Assembly: GCF_000350225.1 (NCBI RefSeq)
Contig: NW_005178541.1
Span: 249,654 to 313,653 of the forward strand
Source: Chondrus crispus
Taxonomy: Eukaryota; Rhodophyta; Florideophyceae; Gigartinales; Gigartinaceae
Direction: 5' to 3'
DNA length: 64,000 nt
The notes beneath the pieces are model-generated. The model did no database searches. It worked only from the letters and a program-made list of their open reading frames with translations, and was not told the origin of the DNA. Shown in pieces: positions 22,439 to 34,000 of this stretch. The number at the start of each line of letters is the position of its first letter. Positions within the stretch are counted from its first letter, which is position 1. The translations under genes were made by a program, and so were the position numbers.

Positions 22439-22486
22439 ACTTGTTAGATACGATCTACATGGCTGGTTGCTACATCGCTACGGTCG

Positions 22487-22873
22487 TCAGGTGGCGGCGT
22501 GTGTTGGGGCCGAAGGGGGGGTTGTGGGTGCTGGGGTGATTCGGAGCTTCGTGGTGAGGCTGCGGAATAGGTCAGAGCAGAGGGGTTTCTTGAGTATGTC
22601 TGGAAGCATTTCTGGGGTTGGGAGGTGCGTGAGGTTGATGTTTCCTTTGCGCGCATGGTGAGACAGGAACTGATGTTGGAGGTCTCGTGGTAGGGCCGGT
22701 ATTGTGGGGGACTGGGATGTGGATTGGTCGTCTATCAAGACTATGCAAGCACTTTTAGTCTCACATCTCACGTGGGGTGTAGGAAGATAGAGTAGTTTGC
22801 ACACTCGAGCAGAAATATCAGCTTTTTGCGCGTGATTTCTGCTCTCGGTGCAAATGTGAGGAGCGTCAAACAC
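22487..22873 (-). other. Hypothetical ORF (128 codons)
   Basis: An open frame with moderately complex sequence (ESRNHAQKADISARVCKLL, then LPRDLQHQFLSHHARKGN). No motif is recognised. It may be a gene fragment. Nothing upstream supports a promoter. Confidence 0.2.
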
Positions 22874-22980
22874 TGTGAGGCGATAATGCAGTGTGGAAGC
22901 GAGGCGTGAAGGATCATGAAAAGGTAAAAATTTAACGTTAGTAACGTTGTCCGTATATTGATATATTTTACGTTACTAAC

Positions 22981-23302
22981 TGTGGGGGAGATTTGGGGTA
23001 CTGTACAGGGTACAGTACCCAGGAGTGGCCCCAGGACCAAAGCCTTCAAAAGATGATTTCATTGGTCTACGTGTACGCCAGGTGTACACGTGGACAATCT
23101 CCCTTTGAAGGGCGGCGGTCCTGGGAAGTGGAAGATGCTGGCGGCCCCTCTATAAGAGAAAGGGGCGCGCCGCGACACCCCGCGACAGGAGGGACACAAC
23201 AGAAAAAAAACAAGAACACCCGGACCGACCCCCCCTCTTGAAATAAACATCTCGCTTTTCTCTCTCCCCTACGCGCGCAGCCCCCCTTTTTAGCTGTCAA
23301 CA
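22981..23302 (+). repeat. 5' LTR of gypsy A
   Basis: TGTGGGGGAG to GCTGTCAACA. TATA box TATAAGAG at 23151-23158 and AATAAA at 23242-23247. A palindromic GGTACTGTACAGGGTACAGTACC lies near the start. Confidence 0.95.
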
Positions 23303-26300
23303 TGGTACTCTTGTGGAGGGGTGGCAAAGAAGACGGCTCCCTGTCACAGTTTGACGGGTCGAAGCCGGCCGACGTTCACAAGTTCTTCTTTGTCTTCGAG
23401 AATGTTGCCACCTCTGGCAAGTCGGACGAAGAAAGGGCATCTGAACTCCTTCGCTATCTGGAGGGAGATGCATTCGACTTCTTTTATCAAGCCTTTGTCA
23501 AGAACGGAGATATCAGTGCAGATGGCTCCGACTACCAGAAGGTCAAGAAGGCCTTGGTCGAGCGGTTCGCCCCGGTTGAATCACCTGAAGATGTGATTCG
23601 GGATGCGATGGCCGCTCGCCTTTCTTTCGGGGATCTCAGTGGGTCCCTTCGAAACTCAGACCGTCTCTACGAGAAGGCGGGATTCAACGACGAAGCGAAG
23701 TTCGGACTGCTTCGCAACGCCGTGATGGAACATCTCGAGTTGGCCCAGTTTGCCATCTACCGAGGTGCGAAGACCTACAAGGCCCTATTCGACGCAATCA
23801 TGGACTTCTGGTCTGGTCGCTGCGCCTTTCAGGCGGCGGCGAACTCCTTGAGCAATTCGCCCTACCAGGGGTCAGAGAGCTCGCAAGTTATGTATGAGCC
23901 AAAAGGGCAAGGTGGGTCAAAAAGGGTCATGATGCGTTCAAAAGCTCCCTTGTCTCCACTCGAGACGAAGGTTGACGCTTTAGCTGATCGACTAGCCGAT
24001 ATTTCCCTTATTATCAAGAAGAATCAATCGAGGGATGACGCAACAGCATTCCGCCCCGCCCACGATCGTACTTGTTCTTATTGCAAACGACCGGGTCATG
24101 GCGCTAATAGATGCGATGCGAATCCGCATAGGGACACGAAATGCCCTCGCTGCGGAAAATTTGGTCATTCAGAAACAAGCTGTTGGGCTAGAATTGGTCC
24201 ACAGAGGGGAGGTAGCAGTGCCTACCCTCCTAAGAAGACCCAGACGGATATTGCCGTGTCGGGTACACAGACGGGCTCAGCAGGAAACCAGGTGAGTGTT
24301 GTGACGCACGACGACCTCCCTGCTGATGAGAAGTTAGTGGCATCAGTCAAGAGAAACGCCGATGGAGAGCCGGTGGCCAAGACGCGAAAGGATGGTGGCG
24401 GCGAGCCAATCCCGTCCCTTCTCAACCCGCGTAAGTACTGGACTCCGAACCACATGAGGAAACCTCCTAAGCCCGGCCGTCGAACAAGAAAGAAGAGGAC
24501 AAGTAAGAAGAACGCCGTCCAAGAACACTCGGGGAAGTACGACGTGGTTTCTTCCCTCGCGAACGCCCCCTCTGGTTTGACATTCGGTCAACTGATTCGA
24601 GGAGATGGCGACGAGGCCAAGAAAGAGATCCGTCGTTTTTTCAACAGTCGCCCTAGACGCCCCGTAGCTGCTTCGATCGGTACTTTGCCAAAACGTCTGA
24701 AAGTAGTTTCGGTACAAGTCTACGGGACACAAATGAGAGCGTTGTTAGACTCAGGAGCTATCCCTAATGTTATGAATGCATCTGTGGCATCGAAGCTCTC
24801 TTTGTCTCCAAAGCCGACCTCGACGAAGATTACGGTCGCCAATGGACAAAAGACAACTTGCTTAGGTTCCATCGAGGAAGTTCCTGTCACGTTCAATGGC
24901 GCTGTTACTTCACTCAACTTCTTGGTTGTTGAAGGATCCCCAGTTGATATCTTAATCGGGTATCCAACTCTCGAAGAACTTCAAGCCTGCATCGATCTAG
25001 GTCACCAGTCTGTTAGTATGTTGATCGGAAACAAAACCGTGAAAATGAGTCTGGAGTTTGATCAAGTAAGTCCTATCGTCGCGGATTCGGAGACTGATAG
25101 TGAGGACTTCACTTCTGATGTCGAGTCGTTCGCCTCAGAAAACTCGTCGGAAGAAGAGACTTATGTTGTCGCCATCCTCGGCGATGAACCTTTCGAGCTA
25201 GACTTAACTCTGGACGGAGAGATCGGAGAAGATGAGGAAGTAGAATCACCTGATTCGAATGCCATCAACAAGGCCGTGGAAATGCTTCGGAAAAAACTTG
25301 TGCATCTTGACAATGAAGCTCAAGCAGTCATCGAGACCGCCCTGATGGGTAAGAGTATCGTTGCTACATCCCTTGACGACCTTCGGCCTGCTGAAGTCCC
25401 AATCAAGCACCATTTCGAGTTAGATGATACTAATCCGATCTATCACTCGGCGAGGAGAATGGCTCCCTTGCATAACGAAATCGTTCGGAAAGAGTTGGAC
25501 AAAATGCTGGAAGCAGGAATCATCACGCCTTCCAGCGCCGCATGGTCCTTTCCGGTCGTCATCGTATCCAAAAAAGATGGGAATCCACGCTTCTGTGTTG
25601 ATTACCGTTCTCTGAACCAGAAGATGAAAGCAGACAGATGGCCTTTGCAGAAAATAGAAGAGATATTTGATGACTTGGAAGGAAGTGCGTACTTCACTTC
25701 TCTGGATTTGTTCAGTGGTTACTGGCAAATTCGGATGGCACAACAATGCAAAGAAATGACTACTTTCGTCTGTCGCTACGGGACGTATAAGTTCGAAGTC
25801 ATGCCCTTTGGATTGATGAATGCGCCTTCGACATTTCAGAGAATGATGGATACAATCTTTCGCGGAGTGCGGTTTGTGCGTGTGTACCTCGATGACGTTG
25901 TGGTGTTCTCTAAGACTATAGAAGAACATCTTCGCCACCTGCAGCATGTATTTGATGTGCTTGACGAGGCTGGTCTTAAGCTTAAGCCGACAAAGTGTAG
26001 CTTCGCCCAGGCGAAGATCAAGTTGCTCGGTCATGTTGTCGACAAAGGCGGGATTGCCGTTGACCCGAGCAAGGTGGAAGTGATTCGGAATGCACCGATC
26101 CCGACCACTGCGACTGAACTTAGGAGCTTTCTTGGGTTAGCAAGCTACTACCGTCGTTTCATCTGCAAGTTTGCGGACATTGCTGCGGTACTCCATGCGG
26201 CTACATCCGGAAACGGCAGATTGAAATGGACCGGATAAATGCAAGAAGCCTTTGATGAACTACGCATAAAGTTAACTTCTCCGCCAGTCTTGGCTTACCC

Positions 26301-27974
26301 AGACTTCGAGAAGCCCTTCGTCGTTGAGACGGATGCGTCATCGGTCTCCGTCGGGGCTGTGTTGGCTCAAAAGAAGGAAGATGGGAAAATACACCCCATC
26401 CAGTACGCAAGCCGTACTATGAATACATCTGAGCGCAAGTACTCCGCTTGTGAGCGTGAGGCGCTTGCGGTCATCTTTGCTTTGGAGAAATTTCGTGTTT
26501 ACGTGCTTTCGTCTACACCTTTCAAGTTGGTTACGGATCACCAGGCTCTTAGTTACGCCTTTCGCAAGAAAGACATCCACGGTCGTTTGGCTCGTTGGCT
26601 AGACTTCTTAGCCGAGTACGACTTCACCGTGGAATATCGTTGTGGATTCGCAAATAGTGCAGCCGATTACCTTTCTCGCATTCAGCCCAAGAACGGCGAC
26701 AACCCAACTTGCCAGGAAGAGGGAGACCTTGCCCTCGCTATCACGACCCCGATCTACTCTCCAGAAGATCTAGAAGAGTCTTGCCAAGATATCATGTCCT
26801 ATCTGCAAGGCGAAACACCGGTTGGGTTGGATGATTACAGGAAGTCTCGCATGAAGAATAATGCGAAGAACTTCTTGTCTGGGAGTCGAAGTTGCTCCGC
26901 CGCACCATTCGTGGCCTTCGTGTTGTTGCCCCAATTTCCGATCGCGAAAAGATACTGAAGGGTTTCCATGACGACATTGGTCATTGGGACGTGAAGACCA
27001 CTCGTCAATTTGTCACGGAAAGGTACTGGTGGCCGACCGTTGGTATGGACGTGGGAGACTACGTGAAGAGTTGTGACGGGTGTCAGAAGGCACGTCCGAT
27101 TCCCAGGTATAAGACAACTTTGCGCCTTCCCATCACAAGCTTGTTTGATGTTTTCTCTATTGACTTTGCTGGACCCTTCCCTGTCACTTCGTCAGGAAAT
27201 CGCTTCGTGTTGGTTGCGGTCGAACACCTCACAGGATGGCCAATTGCTCTATCCACTGCTGATAGTACTGCTCAAGTGGTTCTCGACTTCGTCAAGAGAG
27301 AAATCATGTACTCATTCGGCCCTCCGAGAACCATTGTCTCTGACAATGCTACCTGCTTCACAGCCTCGGCCGTTTCTAGCTTCATGGCTCGACACGGTAT
27401 CACTTGGCGCACCGTCCTCGCCTACGCTCCCATATCTAACGGTAGAGCAGAGAGAATGGTTGGAACTTTGAAGGCTGCCGTCCGTAAGACAGTTCTTGGA
27501 ACTGGAATGGAGTGGGACAAAGCACTCACCCAGGTCCTGTATGGATATCGCCGACGTGCCATGAAGAACGGCGTGTCGCCATTCGAACTGATGTATGGGA
27601 TCCCGCCTCGGATGGATTCCAGTGCAGAGACAGGTGCAAGCCTAGTTGTTCCTGCCTTAGACCATCATCGTCGTTTGGAGCTCCTGACTGGATCTGTCCC
27701 ACGAGCAGTTCGCTCAGGGGCCTCTGTGGAAAAAAGGCTCGTAGCGTCGTCGTCTCACTTCTTCGAAGTGGGAGACAAAGTTCTTGTCGCTCGGGGAACT
27801 TCATTCGGTGGTACGAAATGGCCCGCGTTCGTTTCCAAATTCTACGGCCCGTGCCGGATCTTGGAAGTTCACCACCCGCGATATGTGCTAGAGTCGCAGC
27901 ACGGCAGAGTATCCAGGAAGCCTATTCATGCTCGCCGACTCGTCCTATATCGTGAAAGGAAGTTCGAAGCCTAA
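23302..27974 (+). pseudogene. Gypsy A gag-pol, one stop and one frameshift
   Basis: Starts at ATG 23302 on the LTR edge. Gag includes two CCHC knuckles (CSYCKRPGHGANRC and CPRCGKFGHSETSC, about residues 257 and 282). Then come protease (ALLDSGAIPN, about 479), reverse transcriptase (FCVDYRSLN, GYWQIRMA, active site YLDDVVVF at about 862), RNase H (VVETDASSVSVGAVLAQ) and integrase (HHCC HWDVKTTRQF..CDGCQK; core D in SIDFAGPF, D in VSDNATCF, E in NGRAERMVG). A TAA at 26236-26238 falls where gypsy B has Glu (WTAEMQEAF). A frameshift near 26880 breaks the linker before integrase. Everything else is open. The enzymes would not be made as one polyprotein from this copy. Confidence 0.93.
23303..23319 (+). 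promoter_or_regulatory. Primer-binding site overlapping gag start (gypsy A)
   Basis: TGGTACTCTTGTGGAGG follows the LTR directly, starts with TGG as tRNA-complementary sites do, and is identical in gypsy B. The gag ATG uses the last LTR base plus the first two of this site, so codons 1-6 (MVLLWR) are the primer site. Confidence 0.6.
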
Positions 27975-28091
27975 GTCCTTTGTTAAAGCTTAATGCTAAG
28001 TCTTAGGCATAAAATCGTTTAATGCATGTAGAGAATAGATGCAATTGCTATCATGAAACCCGTATAGGCAAGAAAAGAGAAAAGAGCGTGG

Positions 28092-29321
28092 CTATTTCGA
28101 CTTATTTCTTTCAGCTTTCAGCTTGCGACGTTTGCGACGCTTAGTGGAAGCGCTAAGCGCTCTTGTGGTGGAAGCACGGACAAGACAGACCTTTCGCATT
28201 TCACGAATTTCGAGCAGACTAACTCCATCACCAAGACAGAGTTTCAAAGCTTGAAGGGAGAAGGGCATGGGGTACGGTTCCATACAATCCAGTATGATGT
28301 GATCCTTTGAAGATACGCACACCGTATGCAACTTGTTCGAACTCCCCTCAAGCGTGACATCAAACACTCCCGACTCGACATCAAGAAGTTTGCCTATTGT
28401 TGGGACCGATCCGAAGGTATGCTCGAGAACTACTTCCTCTCGTTTGAGATGCTTGTTGGCATCTCTCAGATCACGAATACGTCGCGGGAGACTCCCATGC
28501 TGCACAAACGATTTCGCATTCTCCTTGAAGTGCTTCCAATACGAATCGGCGAGCTTTCGCGCGCCGAGAGCACGCATCGAGTTGCAAACGGCAGCTGGGA
28601 TGCATAGATCAGTCCGATCTTGATAGGGAGTAGCACCAAGGTTGTGGATATGGAAAGAAGACGCCAAAGAGCTCTCTGAGCGGGCCCCGGAAGTGGACAT
28701 TGCCAACCAGCGCCCTGGATACTTCTGGCACCACTCATCAATGAGAAGGTAAGCTGACACGCGGTCTCTGCCGTTCGTGTAGAACTTGTCGTTCTGGATC
28801 TGGTGGCCCGAAGATTTGTTCCCACCACAGACTTGTAGGGTATACAGCAGAATGGGGTGCTTCGACTTATCGCATGCGTCGATGGCGACGTACTTATTTG
28901 CGAGTCTATCGTAGCAGATAGACTCAATATTCCACGCATCATCCTCCACGTGATCATAAGCACGCTTATCGTCAATCGATTCAGTCAGCCCGACTCGGGA
29001 AAACTCATCTACCGAGACCCCGTGCTTTCCTCGCGCACTTAAGTGGATGACCACATGTCGACCGAAAAGGCGAAGCATTTCCGTCAAATCCAGGTCATAC
29101 CTTGTCAGATTCGGTCCAACCCAAACATGGTACGGAAAACGAGGCGAAGCTTCTTCATTCTTCGACACCTTCATTACGTCCGTTCTTTGCGACAATAGCC
29201 ACATTATCCTCTCACGAGCGTTGTGCTCTTCAACGGATACTCTCGCCGCCTTCGACGCGATATGTTTACGGGGCGCCTTGCCGCCAGTACTGTGGCGCGC
29301 CGTCTGCTTGGATTTCGCCAT
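28092..29321 (-). CDS. Antisense gene: histone H3-tail mimic fused to papain-like domain (gypsy A)
   Basis: A 409-residue intact frame opposite to gag-pol, ending 117 bp from the pol stop. Residues 1-29 (MAKSKQTARHSTGGKAPRK, then HIASKAARVS) copy the histone H3 N-terminal tail position by position, with K4, T6, R8, S10, T11, K14, R17, K18, K23 and R26 in register. No histone fold follows. Residues 45-370 are shared with the gypsy B homologue. They include LLYTLQVCGG, GRDRVSAYL, DLCIPAAVCN (C240), RRIRDLRDANKHL, LHTVCVS (H332) and IILDCMEP (D345), a C-H-D order fitting a papain-like/OTU-like fold. The C-terminus (392-409) is a basic, nuclear-signal-like run. Tail mimicry is seen directly. Enzyme activity and role in targeting or evading chromatin silencing are inference. 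Confidence 0.9.
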   Translation of the reverse strand: MAKSKQTARHSTGGKAPRKHIASKAARVSVEEHNARERIMWLLSQRTDVMKVSKNEEASPRFPYHVWVGPNLTRYDLDLTEMLRLFGRHVVIHLSARGKHGVSVDEFSRVGLTESIDDKRAYDHVEDDAWNIESICYDRLANKYVAIDACDKSKHPILLYTLQVCGGNKSSGHQIQNDKFYTNGRDRVSAYLLIDEWCQKYPGRWLAMSTSGARSESSLASSFHIHNLGATPYQDRTDLCIPAAVCNSMRALGARKLADSYWKHFKENAKSFVQHGSLPRRIRDLRDANKHLKREEVVLEHTFGSVPTIGKLLDVESGVFDVTLEGSSNKLHTVCVSSKDHIILDCMEPYPMPFSLQALKLCLGDGVSLLEIREMRKVCLVRASTTRALSASTKRRKRRKLKAERNKSK

Positions 29322-29679
29322 CCTAGTTTAGATCAGGTTTCTTGCAAGGGGCAGACTCGAGGACTAAAACCTCACCTGAGTCCGCCACACAAGCAATCAG
29401 CGATCTCTGAGACTGGAGGCAATTAGAACCTGACGCGTTGACAGGTTCTTCAAGAAAAAAAACGCAGGAACACCGAAGTTAGTTGTGTGAAAAGTAGAGA
29501 AGGTGGGTAGGTTAATGATAGAAGTGATAGCTTACAGTGATGATGAGCTGTACACGTGTATACGTGGAGCGATTGGGGGATTGGTGTCGATGGTGACACT
29601 AAATTGTGTCAAATAGGATCGTCAAGGTCGAGCCCCGGTTCCCTGACTCAAGCCGATCACCAGGAGCAGCAGCGGTCAG

Positions 29680-29687
29680 TATATATG
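29680..29687 (-). promoter_or_regulatory. Possible TATA box for the gypsy A antisense gene
   Basis: ACATATATAC on the minus strand, between the purine tract and the antisense ATG, about 360 bp upstream of it. It would start transcription near 29650. Confidence 0.35.
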
Positions 29688-29724
29688 TTGCCCCTGCCCG
29701 GGTGTGGGGCTGGGGAGGGGGTCG

Positions 29725-30046
29725 TGTGGGGGAGATTTGGGGTACTGTACAGGGTACAGTACCCAGGAGTGGCCCCAGGACCAAAGCCTTCAAAAGATGA
29801 TTTCATTGGTCTACGTGTACGCCAGGTGTACACGTGGACAATCTCCCTTTGAAGGGCGGCGGTCCTGGGAAGTGGAAGATGCTGGCGGCCCCTCTATAAG
29901 AGAAAGGGGCGCGCCGCGACACCCCGCGACAGGAGGGACACAACAGAAAAAAAACAAGAACACCCGGACCGACCCCCCCTCTTGAAATAAACATCTCGCT
30001 TTTCTCTCTCCCCTACGCGCGCAGCCCCCCTTTTTAGCTGTCAACA
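29725..30046 (+). repeat. 3' LTR of gypsy A
   Basis: No difference from the 5' copy was found by eye over 322 bp. Confidence 0.95.
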
Positions 30047-30887
30047 CTAACGTTGTCCGTAAAGTCGCGAAAACACTTGTTTTGGCCGCGAGATTGCTCA
30101 GATTTTCTGATTGCAAAATTTTCAGACAACGAGTTTTGCAAAACTCACAGCTTACCGAAAACTTGGGGCATGTGAGTTTTCCACGAGTTTTCACATCCGC
30201 CTGATTACTGTACGGCAGTGCCGGATCGACCCGTCTTGAAGGAAAGCGAAGTGGGCTTTCCGCTCTCTCATCAGCACAAACGAGTCTCATACTGCACGAT
30301 TCTTACCGGTTTGCGTCATGGACGCCCCTATCACTTCATCTACCCAGAGTCCATCAACGGATCGAAGCACCACAAGATCTGCCACATATGCCGCTAAAGC
30401 AATCGCAGAAGACAGACAAGTAGAAGCTTCTAAAAAGCGGTCCTCTCTAAACGGCCCCCCTCAGCCCGTCAAGAAGACGAAACACATCGCCCTTTCGACT
30501 GAGAACTATTCTATCCTTGTGGCGAGCTACAATATTCGCTTCAGCGAGTATTCGCCTAGGTGCACGTGATCCGTCGGACGGCACAACGATGTACCGGACT
30601 TGCGTTTGTTGCGGGGCAGGTACCTTGCTGGAGGTCAGTCTGCAAAATTCGTGGTGGGATTTTTCAAATTCAGGTTTACTTTACGTCCAGCGAGTTTGTC
30701 GGCAAATGGAAAAAATGTTTCATATACAGCCCAAATATGTAACAATCTCATAATTTTTAACCAAAATATTGAGCAGTATAATCATTTTATGATAATACGC
30801 CGAAGCATCCTCAAAAGATAAAATTAGCAACAACTGCCTACAGTACACGGCGAGAAATGCCGACACATCAAAAATTGCCTACACATC
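30047..30887 (+). other. Short stretch between gypsy A and B, one small ORF
   Basis: Contains the palindrome GAGTTTTGCAAAACTC (about 30130-30145) and an ORF at 30318-30569 (83 codons). The ORF is Ser/Thr-rich then basic (KKRSSLNGPPQPVKKTKH), perhaps the first exon of a lost gene. I recognise no family. Confidence 0.3.
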
Positions 30888-31073
30888 TGTGACACGTGGT
30901 TGGGACCGGTGTAAGTAATTGGAAGTTTAAGTTAGTAATTGTAGACCGCGCGCAAAAAGAGTATAAATGCGGTGGTTTTCGGTCGTCCTGTACGGCCGAG
31001 ACCAGAGAGACACATCACAAAAAAACACACACGGGTAAGACACGGGACGACGTACCCCGTTTTCACCCTAACA
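30888..31073 (+). repeat. 5' LTR of gypsy B
   Basis: TGTGACACGTGG to CACCCTAACA. TATA box TATAAAT at 30962-30968. Confidence 0.95.
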
Positions 31074-34000
31074 TGGTACTCTTGTGGAGGGCCGACGCCA
31101 ACAGTCAGGCGGGTCCCGCTTCCCTGGTGTTCGATGGTAAGCACGAGGCGGATGTCGCCAAGTTCTTCTTTGTCTACGAAAACGTCGTAATGAAAGGCAA
31201 GTCCGACGAAGACAAAGCCGGAGAGCTACTGTGCTACCTGCAAGGGGAGGCTTTCGACTACTACTATGAAACGTACAGCCAAGACGGTGGACTGAACGAG
31301 GCGGCCAGCGACTACCAAGCCGTCAAGAAGGCATTGCTCGACCGTTTCGAATCAGTCCCTGAACCGGAAGAAAACATCAGGCTCGCAGTCGCGAGTAGGT
31401 TGGACGGCAACGACGTGCTGGCGTCGTTAAACGCGATAGATCGCCGCTTCAATAAAGCAGCTTTCAACCCCGAAGCCAAGTTCGGACTACTCCGGAACGC
31501 GGTCATAGAGCACACCGACGTGTCACAGTTCGTCTTGTATAGGGCACCTACCTCGTACGGGGAGCTCAAGAAGGCCGTTAAGGACTTCGTGTCTGGCCGC
31601 AAAGCCTTTATGGCTGCACAAAATGCTAGGCAACCTCAGCCTCCGGCGCCTAGGCGCATTCTACAGAGACCGGACACACACCAAGAGCCGGAAAAGATCG
31701 AAAAGAAAGTGGACGTGCTAGCAGAACGGCTAGCTGAACTTTCTTTGTTGGTAAAGAAGAATCAGACAGCAGATCAAGGTGGCCAGGTCCGAACCTGCTC
31801 ATTCTGCAAGGAACCGGGGCATGGGGCCAGCCGATGCCCTTCTAATCCGCGCCGAGACACTCGTTGTTCGAATTGTGGGAAGCTTGGTCATGAAAAGGAG
31901 ACGTGCTGGACCAGGCTTAGAACCGCATTGCCGAGGGCAGGAGCCACGACTCCGTCCACAGCACCTGCGACAGAAGGGGCAGGGAATGCCCAGGTCACCT
32001 ATATTGACGAGGCGAACGACGGAGAAGTCGTGGCCGTCACTAAGAGAAACGCAGACGGGGAACCTCTTCCCAAGCAGCACAAAACGCGGGAGGAGGTGTC
32101 CATTCCCAGGCTTCTAAACCCGCCTGTACCATTCGAGATGCAAAAGAGGGCTCTGCCACTTCAGACGGGGCCAAAGAGGTCCCACCAGAGGAAGAAAGCG
32201 AAGAAATTGACCAGAAAAACATCCCTCCAGGAGTATGTGAGGAAGTATAATGTCGTTTCGGAGCTTGCAAACGCATCTTCCGGACTCACTTTCGGACAGC
32301 TTGTTCGCGGCGGTGCGGAAGTGGCAAAGAAGGAGATAGGCCGCTTGTTTGCGAAACAAAGAGTCCGTGGTCGTGCTTTCGCAGGTCACGCCGATACGAA
32401 GTCTCGAAGGCTGCGGCTGGAAACTGTGAAGGTTTATGGGACGGAAGCTCAAGCCCTGTTAGATTCTGGGGCCGTACCGAATATAATCTCGCCAAAGTTG
32501 GCGTCTAAGCTTTGCCTCTCCCCGCAACCGACTGAGAAGCATATCACGGTGGCAGATGGTGCTAATGCGCCCTGCCTGGGATCGCTTCATCAGACACCAA
32601 CATCGTTCGGTGAACTTATCGTGAAGTTGGACTTCGTAGTCGTGAAAGGATCGCCGTTCGACCTGATCATAGGGCTTCCGACCCTTGAGGGGCTACAGGC
32701 ATGCATCGATCTTGGTAAGCAACATGTGCAGATGACAGTAGGTGAGAATACCACCAGACTAGGCCTCAACATGGATGTGGAACACGTTTCACGGAGTGCA
32801 GCCTCAACTGATAGTGAGGATTTCACCTCTGATTCTGAGGCTGTACCTGGCTCGTCTACGACAAGCGACATTGAATTTGTCCTGGCGACTCTTGACCAGC
32901 CACCATTTGAACCTGATTTTGGACTCACCAAGCAACCGGATGGAGTCGAAGATGAATTAGATGGTCTTCCTGATCTAGTGAAAGAGGGCCTAAAGTCCGA
33001 CTCGGAAAACGCGAAAGGAGATGGCAGAGTAGATGAAGAAGGCCCGGAACGGCTTCAAGTAGCTCTTCTCGGGGACAAATTGGGCCACATGGCTTTCGAG
33101 GCCAGGGAGAGCATTGTGAATTCTATCCAGAACTCAGGCATCGTAGCTTGGTCACTCGACGATTTAAGACCGGCAGATGTTCCGGTGTCTCACTCGTTTG
33201 AGCTAGAAGATCCAAGCCCCATTACCCACGCTGCACGCAGGCTTCTGCCACGCCACAATGAAGTGGTACGTGAGGAGCTTCGTAAGATGTTGGAGGCGGG
33301 AATAATTACCCCCTCCATTTCGGCCTGGTCCTTCCCTATCGTTATCGCATCGAAGAAAGACGGAAAACCCAGGTTCTGTGTAGATTACCGCACCCTCAAT
33401 CGCAAAATGAAAGCCGATCGTTGGCCTTTGCCAAAGATCGAGGAGATCTTCGATGATTTAGAGGGGAGCTCGGTCTTCACAACGCTTGACTTGTTCTCGG
33501 GGTATTGGCAAGTCCGGATGGCTGAGAACTGCAAAGAGAAGACGACCTTCGTCTGCCGTTTTGGGACGTTTCAGTTCGAGGTGATGCCGTTCGGGTTAAT
33601 GAACGCCCCCTCTACATTCCAAAGGATGATGGACCATCTTTTTAAAGGCTTAGCTTCGTTAGAGTTTACTTAGACGACGTAGTCGTCTTCTCGAAGTCCG
33701 TTGAAGAGCACACTTCACACTTACGTGAAGTCTGCAAGGTGATTGCTACGAGCGGGCTGAAGCTTAAGATCTCAAAATGCAGCTTTGCACAGTCCCAAAC
33801 GCGACTGCTTGGACACATAGTCACCGGAGATGGCGTCAAAGTGGACCCCGAAAAGGTCAGCGCTATTAAGAGGGAGAAGGAGCCGTCCAATGCGACAGGG
33901 CTTCGTAGCTTCCTTGGTCTGGCGGGATACTACCGCCGCTTCATTCCTAAGTTCGCCGAGATCTCTGCTCCGTTACATGAGGCAACGTCTACTAAACGGA

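Larger units (their letters stand above)
22981..30046 (+). mobile_element. Ty3/gypsy element A with antisense H3-mimic gene
   Basis: Two 322-bp LTRs (22981-23302 and 29725-30046), identical by eye, flanked by the perfect duplication CTAAC (22976-22980 and 30047-30051), so the insertion is recent. The order is 5' LTR, gag-pol on the plus strand, an antisense gene (28092-29321), a purine-rich tract (GGGGAGGGGG at about 29712-29721) and the 3' LTR. Pol order (RT, RNase H, integrase) is that of Ty3/gypsy. No chromodomain is seen after the integrase. Confidence 0.95.

Noticed and set aside
28092-29321. A genuine histone H3 gene
   Set aside because: Only the first 28 or so residues match. The H3 core helices are absent and the protein is about three times too long.
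28326-29331. Several plus-strand ORFs opposite the gypsy A mimic gene
   Set aside because: Short, overlapping and unmotivated; the minus-strand frame is long and conserved with gypsy B.
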